Shown here one piece after another: positions 1-8,077 of a DNA stretch of 10,007 bases. The DNA is from CAZBDV01 sp964490765 (GTDB lineage Bacteria; Cloacimonadota; Cloacimonadia; Cloacimonadales; JAJBBL01). The notes below the pieces were generated by a model. The model worked only from the letters and a program-made list of their open reading frames with translations. It did not search any database and was not told the origin of the DNA. Location of the stretch: positions 1 through 10,007 of the forward strand of contig CAZBDV010000051.1 in NCBI GenBank assembly GCA_964490765.1. The letters are read 5' to 3'. The translations under genes and the position numbers were made by a program. Position 1 is the stretch's first letter; the number at the start of each line of letters is the position of its first letter.

Positions 1-23
1 TCAGGAGAGAGATCGGACATTGA
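1..23 (+). CDS. Possible 3' end of an upstream gene (last codons only)
   Basis: In the frame beginning at base 3 the window opens with codons for R-R-E-I-G-H, followed by TGA at 21-23. The stop shares three bases with the TTG start of the next gene (TTGA at 20-23), a classic layout for translationally coupled genes. Only six codons are visible, so the product cannot be identified. The tail is basic and does not end in an aromatic residue, so it does not look like the C-terminus of a BamA/TamA-type outer-membrane barrel, which is a common neighbour of tamB. It could also be chance, since any frame can show a stop here; the overlap with a well-supported start is the main argument. Confidence 0.35.
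3..10 (+). promoter_or_regulatory. Ribosome binding site for the TTG-started TamB-like gene
   Basis: A purine-rich AGGAGAGA run matches the Shine-Dalgarno consensus and lies upstream of the TTG at 20. The spacing is slightly long (12 bases from the end of AGGAG). It helps decide the TTG as start because there is no in-frame ATG close by. The run lies inside the last codons of the possible upstream gene. Confidence 0.5.
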
Positions 24-3000
24 AGAACAAGAGATGGTTGTTCATCCTGCTGGGTATCCTGTTTCTCATCAACATATCCTTCTTTGTCATCACTCGATAT
101 GCCAGATATGACAGGTGGTTGATCGACTATCTGACCGCTTTTGTCGAAGAGCAGTTCGATGCTTCTACAACTGTAAGAAACCTGAGAATAACCGATACTC
201 AACTCCATCTATCAGATGTAGTACTCGCTGATAATAATGGAGTATACAGGATAGAAGTCTCGCATATATATGTTAACTACAACCTCCTTAAGGTAATCTT
301 CTCCAATATCAAACTATCCAAAGCAGTCGAAAGTATCTCTATCATAGAGCCGAAAATCAGTGTCAGGTTAGATAATCTGACCACGAAACAGTCTGGAACA
401 CAGACAGACGGAGTGCCTTCTCTATCCGAAATACCAGATTTCAGCGATTATTTCCGAATGCTTAATGTCGTTGATGGTTCTATTTCGATAGAGTATCTGA
501 GTGAACATATAACCTATAGAGATTCATTCCTCGACCTGGAAATGAATATAGCAAATGATCGAACAAGCTCAATAAATCTTAACCTGAGAAGAGAAAAACG
601 AAAGATCACAGCAGAAGAGAATATCGGAGAGATTTCGAAGACATTACCTGTTCTATCTGTAGAAATGGAAGCTGATAAAGGCAAACTACTCTCTCTGCAT
701 ACTATACTGCAAAACTACCATCCTATGGAATTGAATCTCAGGGACATTGGAGATATAGATTTTCTTGTCTATCTGGAAGGTACATACCTGGAAGGGATAT
801 TTCATGCAGAGGGAATTATCTCCGATCTTCAGGCATTCTACGGTGATAGGGGAATAACGGCAGAAACAATCGATCTCTTTTCCTATGATGATCGCTGGCT
901 TATTCAGACTGATAATCTCTTTATCGATGGTAATCAGACGAGAGTCGATATCGATCTGCGTGATATAATTTCCAGGCCGCATTTTGATGCCACACTGGTT
1001 TCAGAACAGATACCGATGGAAAAATACCTGCCCCAGATCAGGGGAAGATTCGATCTAAGAGGAAGGTTGAGTGGAAATTTCGATAACCCCAGCGGAACAC
1101 TCAGAGCTGAGAGTGAGCATATTCACCTGTATGGTGAAAATATTGAGGATGTGAAAATAGAGGCTGACTATACAGAAAATCAGGTAACAATTTACTTGCA
1201 ACATGCTTTATGGCAGGACAATATATTGAGCGGAGAAGGAGTTTATTCAGTTGAAGAGGGGCTCTTCTTGAGTATGAAGGAGCCTGGACTCTCATTCAGG
1301 TATAACGATTTCGATTTCAGAACAGATCTACAGGCCGAACTCTTCCTGCGTGAAGACCTGGAAGTGCAGGCTATTCTTGATAGCCTGGATATTTCCAATG
1401 AGCGGTTCTCTCTGGCAGGATTATCTCTCAGGGGGAGAATGGCTAATGACGACATAGATATTGATGTTTCGGGAGAGCGATTTAACCTTTCAGCCTGGGG
1501 AAACTACAGAGATGAGGAACTTTATGCCCTGCTGAGATTACAGGGGTTCAATACCAACAACCTTATCAAAAACAGAACCAGGTTGTTAAATTCATATCCT
1601 CACCTGAACGGAGATATAGAGATATCGTATTTAAACAAGCTGTTTCATCTCCATACAGCCCTGCGAATGTATAATCTGCAATTCGGTGAACTGGAGGGTA
1701 ATATCCGCTCCTACCTCGAGATAGATTTTCTCAATGATCGTTCATTATTCTCGCTCGAGACTATACACGCCTCCTACCGTTATGAACCTATCAGCATTTT
1801 ACTTCAGGGTGAGGGAACTACTGACAGCCTCGATATAGATACCTTTCATATCAATGATGACCTGAAGGCCAATCTTTCCTTGAAAATCAATCCTTCCCCT
1901 TCATTTTCATTCAATCTCTCCGGAGAGAATGTTGAGTTCCAAAGATATCTTCACTATTTTATAACACCATATACAGCGAACCATTTTGGTGGTAAAATAG
2001 ATCTCGACATCGAACTCGATTTTCCACATACAATTAGCGGCAGAGCAAGAGGTTCAGGAATATCTTATAAAAAGCTCGGCCCTTACAATAATGAACTGGT
2101 CTTCAACCTGATTAACAGCCAGGATGGTAATCAAAAGAGTTTCCGGGACGGAGTCGTTGAAGTCAGCAACCGACTGAGTAATTTACAGGATGATGTACTA
2201 GCTTTCGCAACCGGTATAGTACAATTAAACAATGATCTTGATATTGATATAACTGCATATCTCGACAGTCTTTCTCTTCAGGAATTGATGCCGGAGATCG
2301 AATTACAGGGTTTGGTAGATTCTGAATGGTATTATCGAAGAGCAGCGAGGGAGAATGAGATAGGATTTCATCTGCAAGCCTCCAGTGTAAGTTATCAAGG
2401 GTTAAGGCTCGACTCGCTCAGGGCAGAAGCAAGACAGCAGGACCAGATTCTCTACATTGACGAATTCCAGGCGAGAGGAGACGATCTGTTTACTGCCAGT
2501 ATCGAAGGAACGCTCGGATACAATCTGATAACAAACCGCTTCTATTCCGGAGATGATCAGGTCGATCTACATTTCAGAGGTGATCTGATTAAGATACTTG
2601 CTCACAACTTCGATTTCCTGGAGGAGGGTAATTCTGTTACCGAGTTAGAGCTACATTTCGGTATCAGGCAGGATGAACTTTCTGTCATGTCCGGTCACTT
2701 CACTCTTGAGGGTGAGAACCTGAAGGTATTGAACCAACCGGTAAGGGCAGAAGATATTCATATCGCTCTGCAGTTTGCTGACAATCGACTGTCAGTCGAA
2801 AAATTTGAAAGCAGAATCGGTGAGGGAAGAATTCTTGTCCGCAATGAGATTAGAGAAAATGAGTACGATTTCGAGATAGGAATGCTTAAGTTAGGCCATT
2901 TCTATAGCCATACCACAGACAATGGTATTACGATTCATATACCATCCTACTTCCCGCACAATTCGGTTGGTAACGTTGTGGTCAGGGGAAGAGACTCTGA

Positions 3001-4075
3001 AGAAGCGGAAATTAGAGGACCATTTGATGATATGTTCATAATTGCAGACCTCTATCTTTCCAATGCCTCTGTCACATATCCCCGTGATACGGAAAACCTC
3101 TTCAAGCTCATCAATGTAGCTGCGGAAAGAAGGAGACGCTTAGATCCTCAACCTCTGCCTTTTGAATTAGATCTTAATCTGATAGCCAGAAATCAGGTCC
3201 GTTATGTAACTTACCCCCTGAACCTCCTCCTGCTTCCGGACAGTTACATCAGACTGCTCTATCAGGACACCGAATGGATTCCTGCAGATGCCTTTTTCTC
3301 TTCGGAATCAGGATCTCTTGATATGTTTGGAACCACTTTCAACCTCGATTATGCCGACTTTTATATCAATCACGATTTGAATGACTATCGGTTTAAGGGG
3401 ACCTTTTTCAGATATGCAGCTGACGGAAGTCTCATTACTCTTGAAGTATATAACGAGACCAATGGTGACCCGAAAGAGATTCTGCAGAATATGAAATTCG
3501 AGCTCGAATCCGATAACCCGGAAGATCGGACTACGCTGCATGTCCTATCCAAACTGAGATATAATAGAAGATTAGAGGATATCCCCCGTTCACAGCAAAA
3601 TGCACTGATGCAGGACGAGTTCCTCCAGTTAGCCGGTATGGGATTGGCCGGTGCTATTGTCGACCCCCTGATCTTCCCCTTAGCCAATCGTGCCAGACAG
3701 TTCTTCAAAGTCGATTACTTCTCTATCAGGCCTAGTCTGATCGAGAATCTCGTTCAGACTTACGGTTTTAACGAGCAGGGAAGAGAACCACAGGAGGAGA
3801 ACGAGATCATACAGTTCGGAAAGAATATCCTGCTGAACAACCTCTCAATAAACATTGGTAAATTTCTCAGCAGAGACCTTTACACCGACTATGAGTTCCT
3901 TCTGCAAAGACCTGTAGATGTAGTTGGCCAACGAGACCTTCTGGTCTATCATAATTTCACCTTTCATTATACTCTTCCCCTGCACTTGAGATTGTCCTAC
4001 AGGTTCTATCTGAAGCCGGAAGAGGAAAGAAATTCGCATGAAGTCTTCATCCGTAGGAGTTTCAGCTTCTGGTAA
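20..4075 (+). CDS. tamB: TamB/AsmA-like translocation and assembly (DUF490-type) protein
   Basis: The 1351-residue product is a giant, mostly beta-strand periplasmic protein anchored in the inner membrane. TamB-family proteins form long hydrophobic grooves that bridge the periplasm; they are linked to phospholipid transport to the outer membrane and, with TamA or BamA, to outer-membrane protein assembly. Seen here: a basic N-terminus and one hydrophobic anchor (about residues 6-24), then some 950 residues of alternating polar/hydrophobic strands with the AsmA-like pattern, and a C-terminal TamB domain from about G1000 (G-P-F-D-D followed by strand repeats). Near the end is the family-like stretch I-N-I-G-K-F-L (1277-1283) followed by D-L-Y, and the last residues (F-S-F-W) are aromatic. 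The length fits the family's broad 1200-1600 range. The start is TTG, chosen for the TTGA overlap with an upstream stop, the Shine-Dalgarno run, and because it yields a clean signal anchor. No TamA/BamA gene is in view. The family is fairly certain; the exact cargo is not. Confidence 0.85.
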   Translation: MKNKRWLFILLGILFLINISFFVITRYARYDRWLIDYLTAFVEEQFDASTTVRNLRITDTQLHLSDVVLADNNGVYRIEVSHIYVNYNLLKVIFSNIKLSKAVESISIIEPKISVRLDNLTTKQSGTQTDGVPSLSEIPDFSDYFRMLNVVDGSISIEYLSEHITYRDSFLDLEMNIANDRTSSINLNLRREKRKITAEENIGEISKTLPVLSVEMEADKGKLLSLHTILQNYHPMELNLRDIGDIDFLVYLEGTYLEGIFHAEGIISDLQAFYGDRGITAETIDLFSYDDRWLIQTDNLFIDGNQTRVDIDLRDIISRPHFDATLVSEQIPMEKYLPQIRGRFDLRGRLSGNFDNPSGTLRAESEHIHLYGENIEDVKIEADYTENQVTIYLQHALWQDNILSGEGVYSVEEGLFLSMKEPGLSFRYNDFDFRTDLQAELFLREDLEVQAILDSLDISNERFSLAGLSLRGRMANDDIDIDVSGERFNLSAWGNYRDEELYALLRLQGFNTNNLIKNRTRLLNSYPHLNGDIEISYLNKLFHLHTALRMYNLQFGELEGNIRSYLEIDFLNDRSLFSLETIHASYRYEPISILLQGEGTTDSLDIDTFHINDDLKANLSLKINPSPSFSFNLSGENVEFQRYLHYFITPYTANHFGGKIDLDIELDFPHTISGRARGSGISYKKLGPYNNELVFNLINSQDGNQKSFRDGVVEVSNRLSNLQDDVLAFATGIVQLNNDLDIDITAYLDSLSLQELMPEIELQGLVDSEWYYRRAARENEIGFHLQASSVSYQGLRLDSLRAEARQQDQILYIDEFQARGDDLFTASIEGTLGYNLITNRFYSGDDQVDLHFRGDLIKILAHNFDFLEEGNSVTELELHFGIRQDELSVMSGHFTLEGENLKVLNQPVRAEDIHIALQFADNRLSVEKFESRIGEGRILVRNEIRENEYDFEIGMLKLGHFYSHTTDNGITIHIPSYFPHNSVGNVVVRGRDSEEAEIRGPFDDMFIIADLYLSNASVTYPRDTENLFKLINVAAERRRRLDPQPLPFELDLNLIARNQVRYVTYPLNLLLLPDSYIRLLYQDTEWIPADAFFSSESGSLDMFGTTFNLDYADFYINHDLNDYRFKGTFFRYAADGSLITLEVYNETNGDPKEILQNMKFELESDNPEDRTTLHVLSKLRYNRRLEDIPRSQQNALMQDEFLQLAGMGLAGAIVDPLIFPLANRARQFFKVDYFSIRPSLIENLVQTYGFNEQGREPQEENEIIQFGKNILLNNLSINIGKFLSRDLYTDYEFLLQRPVDVVGQRDLLVYHNFTFHYTLPLHLRLSYRFYLKPEEERNSHEVFIRRSFSFW

Positions 4076-4080
4076 GGAGA
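4075..4080 (+). promoter_or_regulatory. Ribosome binding site of the Gx-transporter-like gene
   Basis: AGGAGA starts on the last base of the TamB-like stop codon and ends nine bases before the ATG at 4090. It is a strong Shine-Dalgarno match that fixes this start. Its position right on the upstream stop suggests coupled translation. Confidence 0.75.
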
Positions 4081-4089
4081 AAAGTTTAA

Positions 4090-4638
4090 ATGGGCAGAAA
4101 TGATGATAACAGTTTACTCTTGAATTTTAGAAGACTACCTTCTAACAGAAGATTGATCCTGACAGCACTTTTCACTGCTGCAGCAGCCACTATATACCTT
4201 CTGGAGAGCTTTATCCCGAAGTTATTACCCTTTATGAAACTCGGCCTGGCAAATATAATCCCCTTGATCCTCATTACAAACAAAAACTACCGGGAAGCTC
4301 TACTGGTCACAATAGCCAAGATATTGCTCGGTGGTTTCATTACCGGCACCCTTTTCAGTCCCACAACATTCCTGTCACTGAGTGGAGGATTAATTGCCCT
4401 TATAATAATGATCATAGCTTACAAGTTACCCTTAAATTTCAGTATTATTGGCGTCAGCATTGCCGGTGCTGTTTCCCATAATATAGGGCAGTTACTCGCC
4501 GTCAGGTTAATATTGATCAGAGAGGATGAAATTTTTTATTTGACTCCCTTGTTAATAATAATGGGAATGATTACGGGGATTATAACAGGATATATAGCCT
4601 ACTTAGTCGTAAGCAGAATAAAGAATGGCAGGAGATAA
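4090..4638 (+). CDS. Gx transporter family / heptaprenyl diphosphate synthase component I-like membrane protein
   Basis: This 182-residue, very hydrophobic protein has about five or six membrane segments (roughly 22-45, 50-63, 67-88, 93-111, 115-142, 149-175) behind a short basic N-terminal tail. It carries the hallmarks I associate with the Hpre_diP_synt_I / 'Gx transporter' family: L-G-L-A-N-I (51-56), S-L-S-G-G (96-100) and G-A-V-S-H-N-I-G-Q-L (126-135). The family name comes from a subunit annotated next to prenyl diphosphate synthases, but the fold resembles the substrate-binding S components of ECF transporters, so the real role is unsettled. Its usual neighbours (prenyl synthase partner, NusG domain II protein, ApbE/Rnf genes) are absent. 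Instead it sits 14 bases after a TamB-like gene and directly abuts a PBP1A gene, which suggests an envelope-related or lipid-related job (inference). The family call is good; the function is open. Confidence 0.8.
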   Translation: MGRNDDNSLLLNFRRLPSNRRLILTALFTAAAATIYLLESFIPKLLPFMKLGLANIIPLILITNKNYREALLVTIAKILLGGFITGTLFSPTTFLSLSGGLIALIIMIIAYKLPLNFSIIGVSIAGAVSHNIGQLLAVRLILIREDEIFYLTPLLIIMGMITGIITGYIAYLVVSRIKNGRR

Positions 4639-6822
4639 ATGAAATTCTATCTAAATAGATACTTACTGGTGTTATTCGGCATTGTAATGTTCATTGCCGG
4701 TATCTTTTTCGGTATGTTCTACTTCTACAGCAATCAGTTACCACCACTTTCCGAACTTCAGCGGTTCGATATGAAGATCGGATCGGAAGTATACGATATC
4801 AATGACAATCTCATACACGTTTTTGCCATAGAGCATAGAAGAAGTACCGATATCAGGGAACTGCCCGATTACCTTATAGACGGTGTGGTAGCTGTTGAAG
4901 ACAGAAAGTATTACAATCACTGGGGTGTAGATCTCCGAAGGACCGTAATCGCTATAGGCATTGATTTTATCAGACGTGATTTTGCCCAGGGTGGTAGTAC
5001 AATTACTCAGCAGTTAGCCAGGAACATGTTTCTCACACTCGATAAACAGATTCCAAGGAAGATTAAGGAGATGATGCTGGCTATTCAGATAGAGAGGAAT
5101 TACAGCAAGTCGGAGATTCTGGAGATGTATCTTGACAAGGTCTATCTCGGGGCTGGCGCTTATGGCATCGAGGCAGCAGCACACCGCTACTTTAACAAGG
5201 ATGCCAGAGATCTCACGATCTCTGAATCTGCTGTTCTCATCGGTCTGTTGCAGTTACCCAATGCTTACTCCCCGATAAGGTTTCCTGATAGGGCACTGAG
5301 AAGAAGAAATATCGTTCTCAATGTAATGCTTGACCAGGGAGTGATAACTGAAGAGGAGTATCTGGAAAGTATCGAAGAGCCGATTATAACACCCTCTCAG
5401 AGAGGAGATCAGGGTACGGCAGACTATTTTGTTGAGCATATCAGACGTCTGGTAGAAAGGAAATACGGAACCACAAGGCTCTTCACCGAAGGATTGAAGA
5501 TATATACCACTCTCGATTATGACCTGCAGGTTTATGCTGATTCTCTACTCAATCATGAGTTAACTATACTTGAGCAGAGACAGAGATATGCCGATGTTTA
5601 CGAAGATTTTCCACCCAATCTAACCGATATTCCCACCCCTTACATCCAGGGTGGTGTATTCGGCATTGAACCGGAGACCGGCTATGTCAGGATAATGATC
5701 GGCGGCCGGAATTTCAATCACAGCAAATTCAATCGCGTTACCCAGGCCAGAAGACAACCCGGTTCAGCTTTCAAGCCAATTCTATATACAACTGCCATAG
5801 ATCACCGCTATACTCCAGCTACGATAATCAAAGACGAGCCTGTTGTCTTCGTCCAGAGTGATACAACCTTCTGGAAACCTCGTAACTATTCACAAACTTT
5901 CGAAGGTTATAAAAGACTGAGAGAAGCACTCAGCAATTCTATCAATACGGTTGCAGTAAAGATTATCAGTGATCTGGGACCCTCACTCGTAATTGACTAT
6001 GCAAGAAGATTCGGGATAACAACACCACTGAGTCCTTATTATTCTCTTGCTATTGGCTCTTTCGAAGTGTTTCCGGTTGAACTCATAACAGCCTATACAG
6101 CACTGGCCAATAACGGCAAACGTGTAACTCCTATCTACATTCGCCGCATAGAGGATAAACAGGGTAATATACTTGAGATGGCTCTTCCTGAGCAGATAGA
6201 AGTAGTAGATGAGAAAACCGCTTATCTCGTTTCTAACCTGCTGGAGAGTGTAATAAATGAAGGAACTGGCCGCTCGGTTAGAACCAGAGGTTATCGCTGG
6301 TATGCAGCCGGGAAAACAGGAACAACTGATGATTTTCGCGATGCCTGGTTCATCGGCTATAATAAACAGATGGTCCTCGGTATCTGGGTTGGCTTTGACG
6401 AAAATAAATCAATCGGTAGAAATCAATCGGGTGCAGTGGCGGCATTACCTGCCTGGCCACCGATCATGCAGAGAGCTATTGAGAGGAAAGCACCGAGGAC
6501 AGTAAATGGTATACCAATAATAGATGCTCTGGAACTGGAGATACCCCAACCGGAGGGTATCATTTCTCAAAGAATATCCGAAAGAACAGGGTTGTTACCA
6601 CGCAGCCGAACCGAACCTACACTCGAAGAACTCTTTATTGCCGGAACAGAACCAACACCTTTATCGGACAGCTTGCGTTACAACTTCTACCCTTCGATGT
6701 ATAGAGAGAACGTCTATGATTCCCTTATCGTCTATCTGGGTGGCAGAAGCAGAACTACAGTTCAAGATTCCATACCTTTCATCGATCTCTCCGCTCCCAA
6801 TGTTATCAGGCCGAGACCATAG
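4639..6822 (+). CDS. Bifunctional class A penicillin-binding protein, PBP1A family
   Basis: This enzyme polymerises lipid II into glycan strands and crosslinks the peptides in the periplasm (mrcA/ponA type). The 727 residues hold a short cytoplasmic tail and one membrane anchor (about 9-30), then a GT51 glycosyltransferase domain (about 45-215). Its motifs are E-D-R-K-Y-Y-N-H-W-G (E87 the likely catalytic Glu), G-G-S-T-I-T-Q-Q-L (118-126), R-K-I-K-E (140-144, E144 the probable second Glu), and S-K-S-E-I-L-E-M-Y-L-D-K-V-Y-L-G (156-171). The transpeptidase domain (about 335-615) has S-A-F-K (nucleophile S376, K379), S-I-N (434-436) and K-T-G-T (559-562). All catalytic motifs are intact. A tail with the family-like T-G-L-L-P (650-654) and F-I-A-G-T-E-P (666-672) pattern ends in a proline-rich stretch. 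It is shorter than the roughly 850-residue E. coli PBP1A and has no room for the large OB-type insert between the two domains. The start abuts the previous stop; GGAG at 4631-4634 is a close Shine-Dalgarno. Confidence 0.95.
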   Translation: MKFYLNRYLLVLFGIVMFIAGIFFGMFYFYSNQLPPLSELQRFDMKIGSEVYDINDNLIHVFAIEHRRSTDIRELPDYLIDGVVAVEDRKYYNHWGVDLRRTVIAIGIDFIRRDFAQGGSTITQQLARNMFLTLDKQIPRKIKEMMLAIQIERNYSKSEILEMYLDKVYLGAGAYGIEAAAHRYFNKDARDLTISESAVLIGLLQLPNAYSPIRFPDRALRRRNIVLNVMLDQGVITEEEYLESIEEPIITPSQRGDQGTADYFVEHIRRLVERKYGTTRLFTEGLKIYTTLDYDLQVYADSLLNHELTILEQRQRYADVYEDFPPNLTDIPTPYIQGGVFGIEPETGYVRIMIGGRNFNHSKFNRVTQARRQPGSAFKPILYTTAIDHRYTPATIIKDEPVVFVQSDTTFWKPRNYSQTFEGYKRLREALSNSINTVAVKIISDLGPSLVIDYARRFGITTPLSPYYSLAIGSFEVFPVELITAYTALANNGKRVTPIYIRRIEDKQGNILEMALPEQIEVVDEKTAYLVSNLLESVINEGTGRSVRTRGYRWYAAGKTGTTDDFRDAWFIGYNKQMVLGIWVGFDENKSIGRNQSGAVAALPAWPPIMQRAIERKAPRTVNGIPIIDALELEIPQPEGIISQRISERTGLLPRSRTEPTLEELFIAGTEPTPLSDSLRYNFYPSMYRENVYDSLIVYLGGRSRTTVQDSIPFIDLSAPNVIRPRP

Positions 6823-6829
6823 CACTCCA

Positions 6830-6874
6830 GATCATCACTTGTCTAACTATAAACTCATATTAATGGTGATTATC
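6830..6874 (+). promoter_or_regulatory. Imperfect inverted repeat that would enclose the glycosyltransferase ribosome binding site
   Basis: GATCATCAC (6830-6838) and GTGATTATC (6866-6874) pair at eight of nine positions, with one C-T mismatch, around a 27-base loop. The right arm contains most of the only Shine-Dalgarno candidate (GGTGA, 6865-6869) for the gene starting at 6880. If it forms in the mRNA it could reduce translation of that gene. There is no T-run after it, so it is not an intrinsic terminator. The arm is short and the loop large, so chance is a real alternative. Confidence 0.25.
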
Positions 6875-6879
6875 TAATT

Positions 6880-7998
6880 ATGGCATTTCTGATTATCGGT
6901 TTTTTCTCGCTTGCTGTTTATCTGCTCTATTTAGTGATCTTTCATTTCGGATACAGGAAGAGGAGTGAAGAGTTAAGCTACAGGAAGCATACTATTTCCG
7001 TGGTCATAGCGGCTCGTAACGAGGAGGAGAACATAGGCCGTCTTCTTACCTCGCTTGTCAATCAATCCTACTCGATGGAACTGTACGAGGTGCTCGTTGT
7101 CGATGACAGGTCTACAGACAGAACAGCAGAGATAGTAGATCAGTTTTCGGAAAAATGGGCTATCATCAAGCTGATACGGATAGAGGAGTACCCTGAATCC
7201 TATTCTCCCAAGAAATATGCTCTCTCTCAGGCAATCAGTCAGAGCAGCGGAGAGATAATCCTGTTAACTGATGCAGATTGCCTGGTCAGTAAATACTGGA
7301 TCGAGTCCATGGTCAGTAACTTCCGAGATGATATATCCATGGTAGCCGGTTTTTCCCGTATTCATATCTCGAACTGGAAAAAGAGTTCGCTGCTAAACAA
7401 GTTTGAGTACTTTGACTTCCTGATGATGTTCATGGCAGCAGCCGGAGCAATTCTATCAGGCAGATATTTTTCCTGCTCCAATCAGAATCTGGCCTATAGA
7501 CGAAAGGATTTCCTCGAGGTGGGTGGTTTTGAGAAGATCAAACATCTCCTGTCCGGCGATGATGTCAACCTGATGCAGCTCTTCCGCAAAAAGAAGAAGA
7601 GGATCACCTTCTCCCTCATCAAACATTCTTTCGTCTATACTCGACCGGTAAACTCATTCAGACAGCTTATAAGTCAACGAAGTCGCTGGGCTTCCAATGC
7701 CAAATGGCAATTGAAACTCAATCCCCAGTTTTTCTTCTATCTGGCCGCTACGTTCATGTTACACCTCTCAATACTGCTGTTCATCATGATCAACTGGCAG
7801 GTTGCTATAGTCCTCTTTGCAGCCAGGTATATCGGTGAATGTTCATTCGTATCCCGATATTTCTCTCTCTTCGAACAGGAGCGGAAGAGGCTCACCTTTT
7901 TCCCTTTATGGTCTGTCTTACAACCAATTTACATCATGATAGTAACTGTTATGGGCTTACTAAATCTCTTCGCCTGGAAACCGGAAGTGAAGAAGTGA
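6880..7998 (+). CDS. Membrane-bound family 2 glycosyltransferase
   Basis: This is a processive-type GT2 enzyme that transfers a sugar from a nucleotide donor at the cytoplasmic face of the inner membrane. The 372 residues contain an N-terminal membrane segment (about 3-23) and a GT-A catalytic domain starting at I-S-V-V-I-A-A-R-N-E-E (39-49). The nucleotide-binding aspartates are in V-L-V-V-D-D-R-S (D75, D76). D-A-D (131-133) is the metal-binding DxD, S-G-D-D (225-228) carries the probable catalytic acidic pair, and Q-R-S-R-W (266-270) is the Q/RxxRW motif of cellulose-synthase-like GT2 enzymes. Two membrane segments follow (about 285-315 and 345-365). Acceptor and sugar cannot be told from sequence; a surface polysaccharide or glycolipid is likely. 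It follows the PBP gene by 57 bases. Translation probably starts at ATG 6880, preceded by a weak GGTGA site ten bases upstream; no in-frame alternative looks better. Confidence 0.9.
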   Translation: MAFLIIGFFSLAVYLLYLVIFHFGYRKRSEELSYRKHTISVVIAARNEEENIGRLLTSLVNQSYSMELYEVLVVDDRSTDRTAEIVDQFSEKWAIIKLIRIEEYPESYSPKKYALSQAISQSSGEIILLTDADCLVSKYWIESMVSNFRDDISMVAGFSRIHISNWKKSSLLNKFEYFDFLMMFMAAAGAILSGRYFSCSNQNLAYRRKDFLEVGGFEKIKHLLSGDDVNLMQLFRKKKKRITFSLIKHSFVYTRPVNSFRQLISQRSRWASNAKWQLKLNPQFFFYLAATFMLHLSILLFIMINWQVAIVLFAARYIGECSFVSRYFSLFEQERKRLTFFPLWSVLQPIYIMIVTVMGLLNLFAWKPEVKK

Positions 7999-8066
7999 GG
8001 CCGTTATGATTTCCATTGACTTAAACGGTTATAAGAAAAAGATGTAGACTCCGAGCTTTCAATTAT

Positions 8067-8075
8067 CGAGGTTAA
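8067..8075 (+). promoter_or_regulatory. Ribosome binding site of the GlmU-like gene (CGAGGTTAA)
   Basis: GAGG at 8068-8071 lies six bases before the ATG at 8078, which supports that start. The same nine bases, CGAGGTTAA, recur in front of the next gene (9352-9360). Confidence 0.65.
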
Positions 8076-8077
8076 CA

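Noticed and set aside
686..4039. Several minus-strand open frames of 64-107 codons inside the TamB-like gene (such as 686-982 and 3385-3708)
   Set aside because: They lie wholly antisense to a well-supported long gene, show no recognisable domain and no ribosome binding site that stands out; they are reading-frame shadows.
6839..6863. TTGTCT and TATTAA before the glycosyltransferase gene as a promoter
   Set aside because: The spacing is only 13 bases and both boxes are weak, so an AT-rich gap explains them.
6257..6877. Two + strand frames (82 and 117 codons) in another frame of the PBP gene, the second ending two bases before the glycosyltransferase start
   Set aside because: The PBP frame carries intact catalytic motifs and a family-like tail through the same bases. 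The alternative products look random, and only the last 55 bases of the second lie outside the PBP gene.
8016..8050. TTGACT at 8016-8021 as a promoter -35 box for the GlmU-like gene
   Set aside because: No acceptable -10 box lies at 16-18 bases, and the bases at that spacing (AAGATG) are a poor match. The Bacteroidota-type TAnnTTTG element is also absent.
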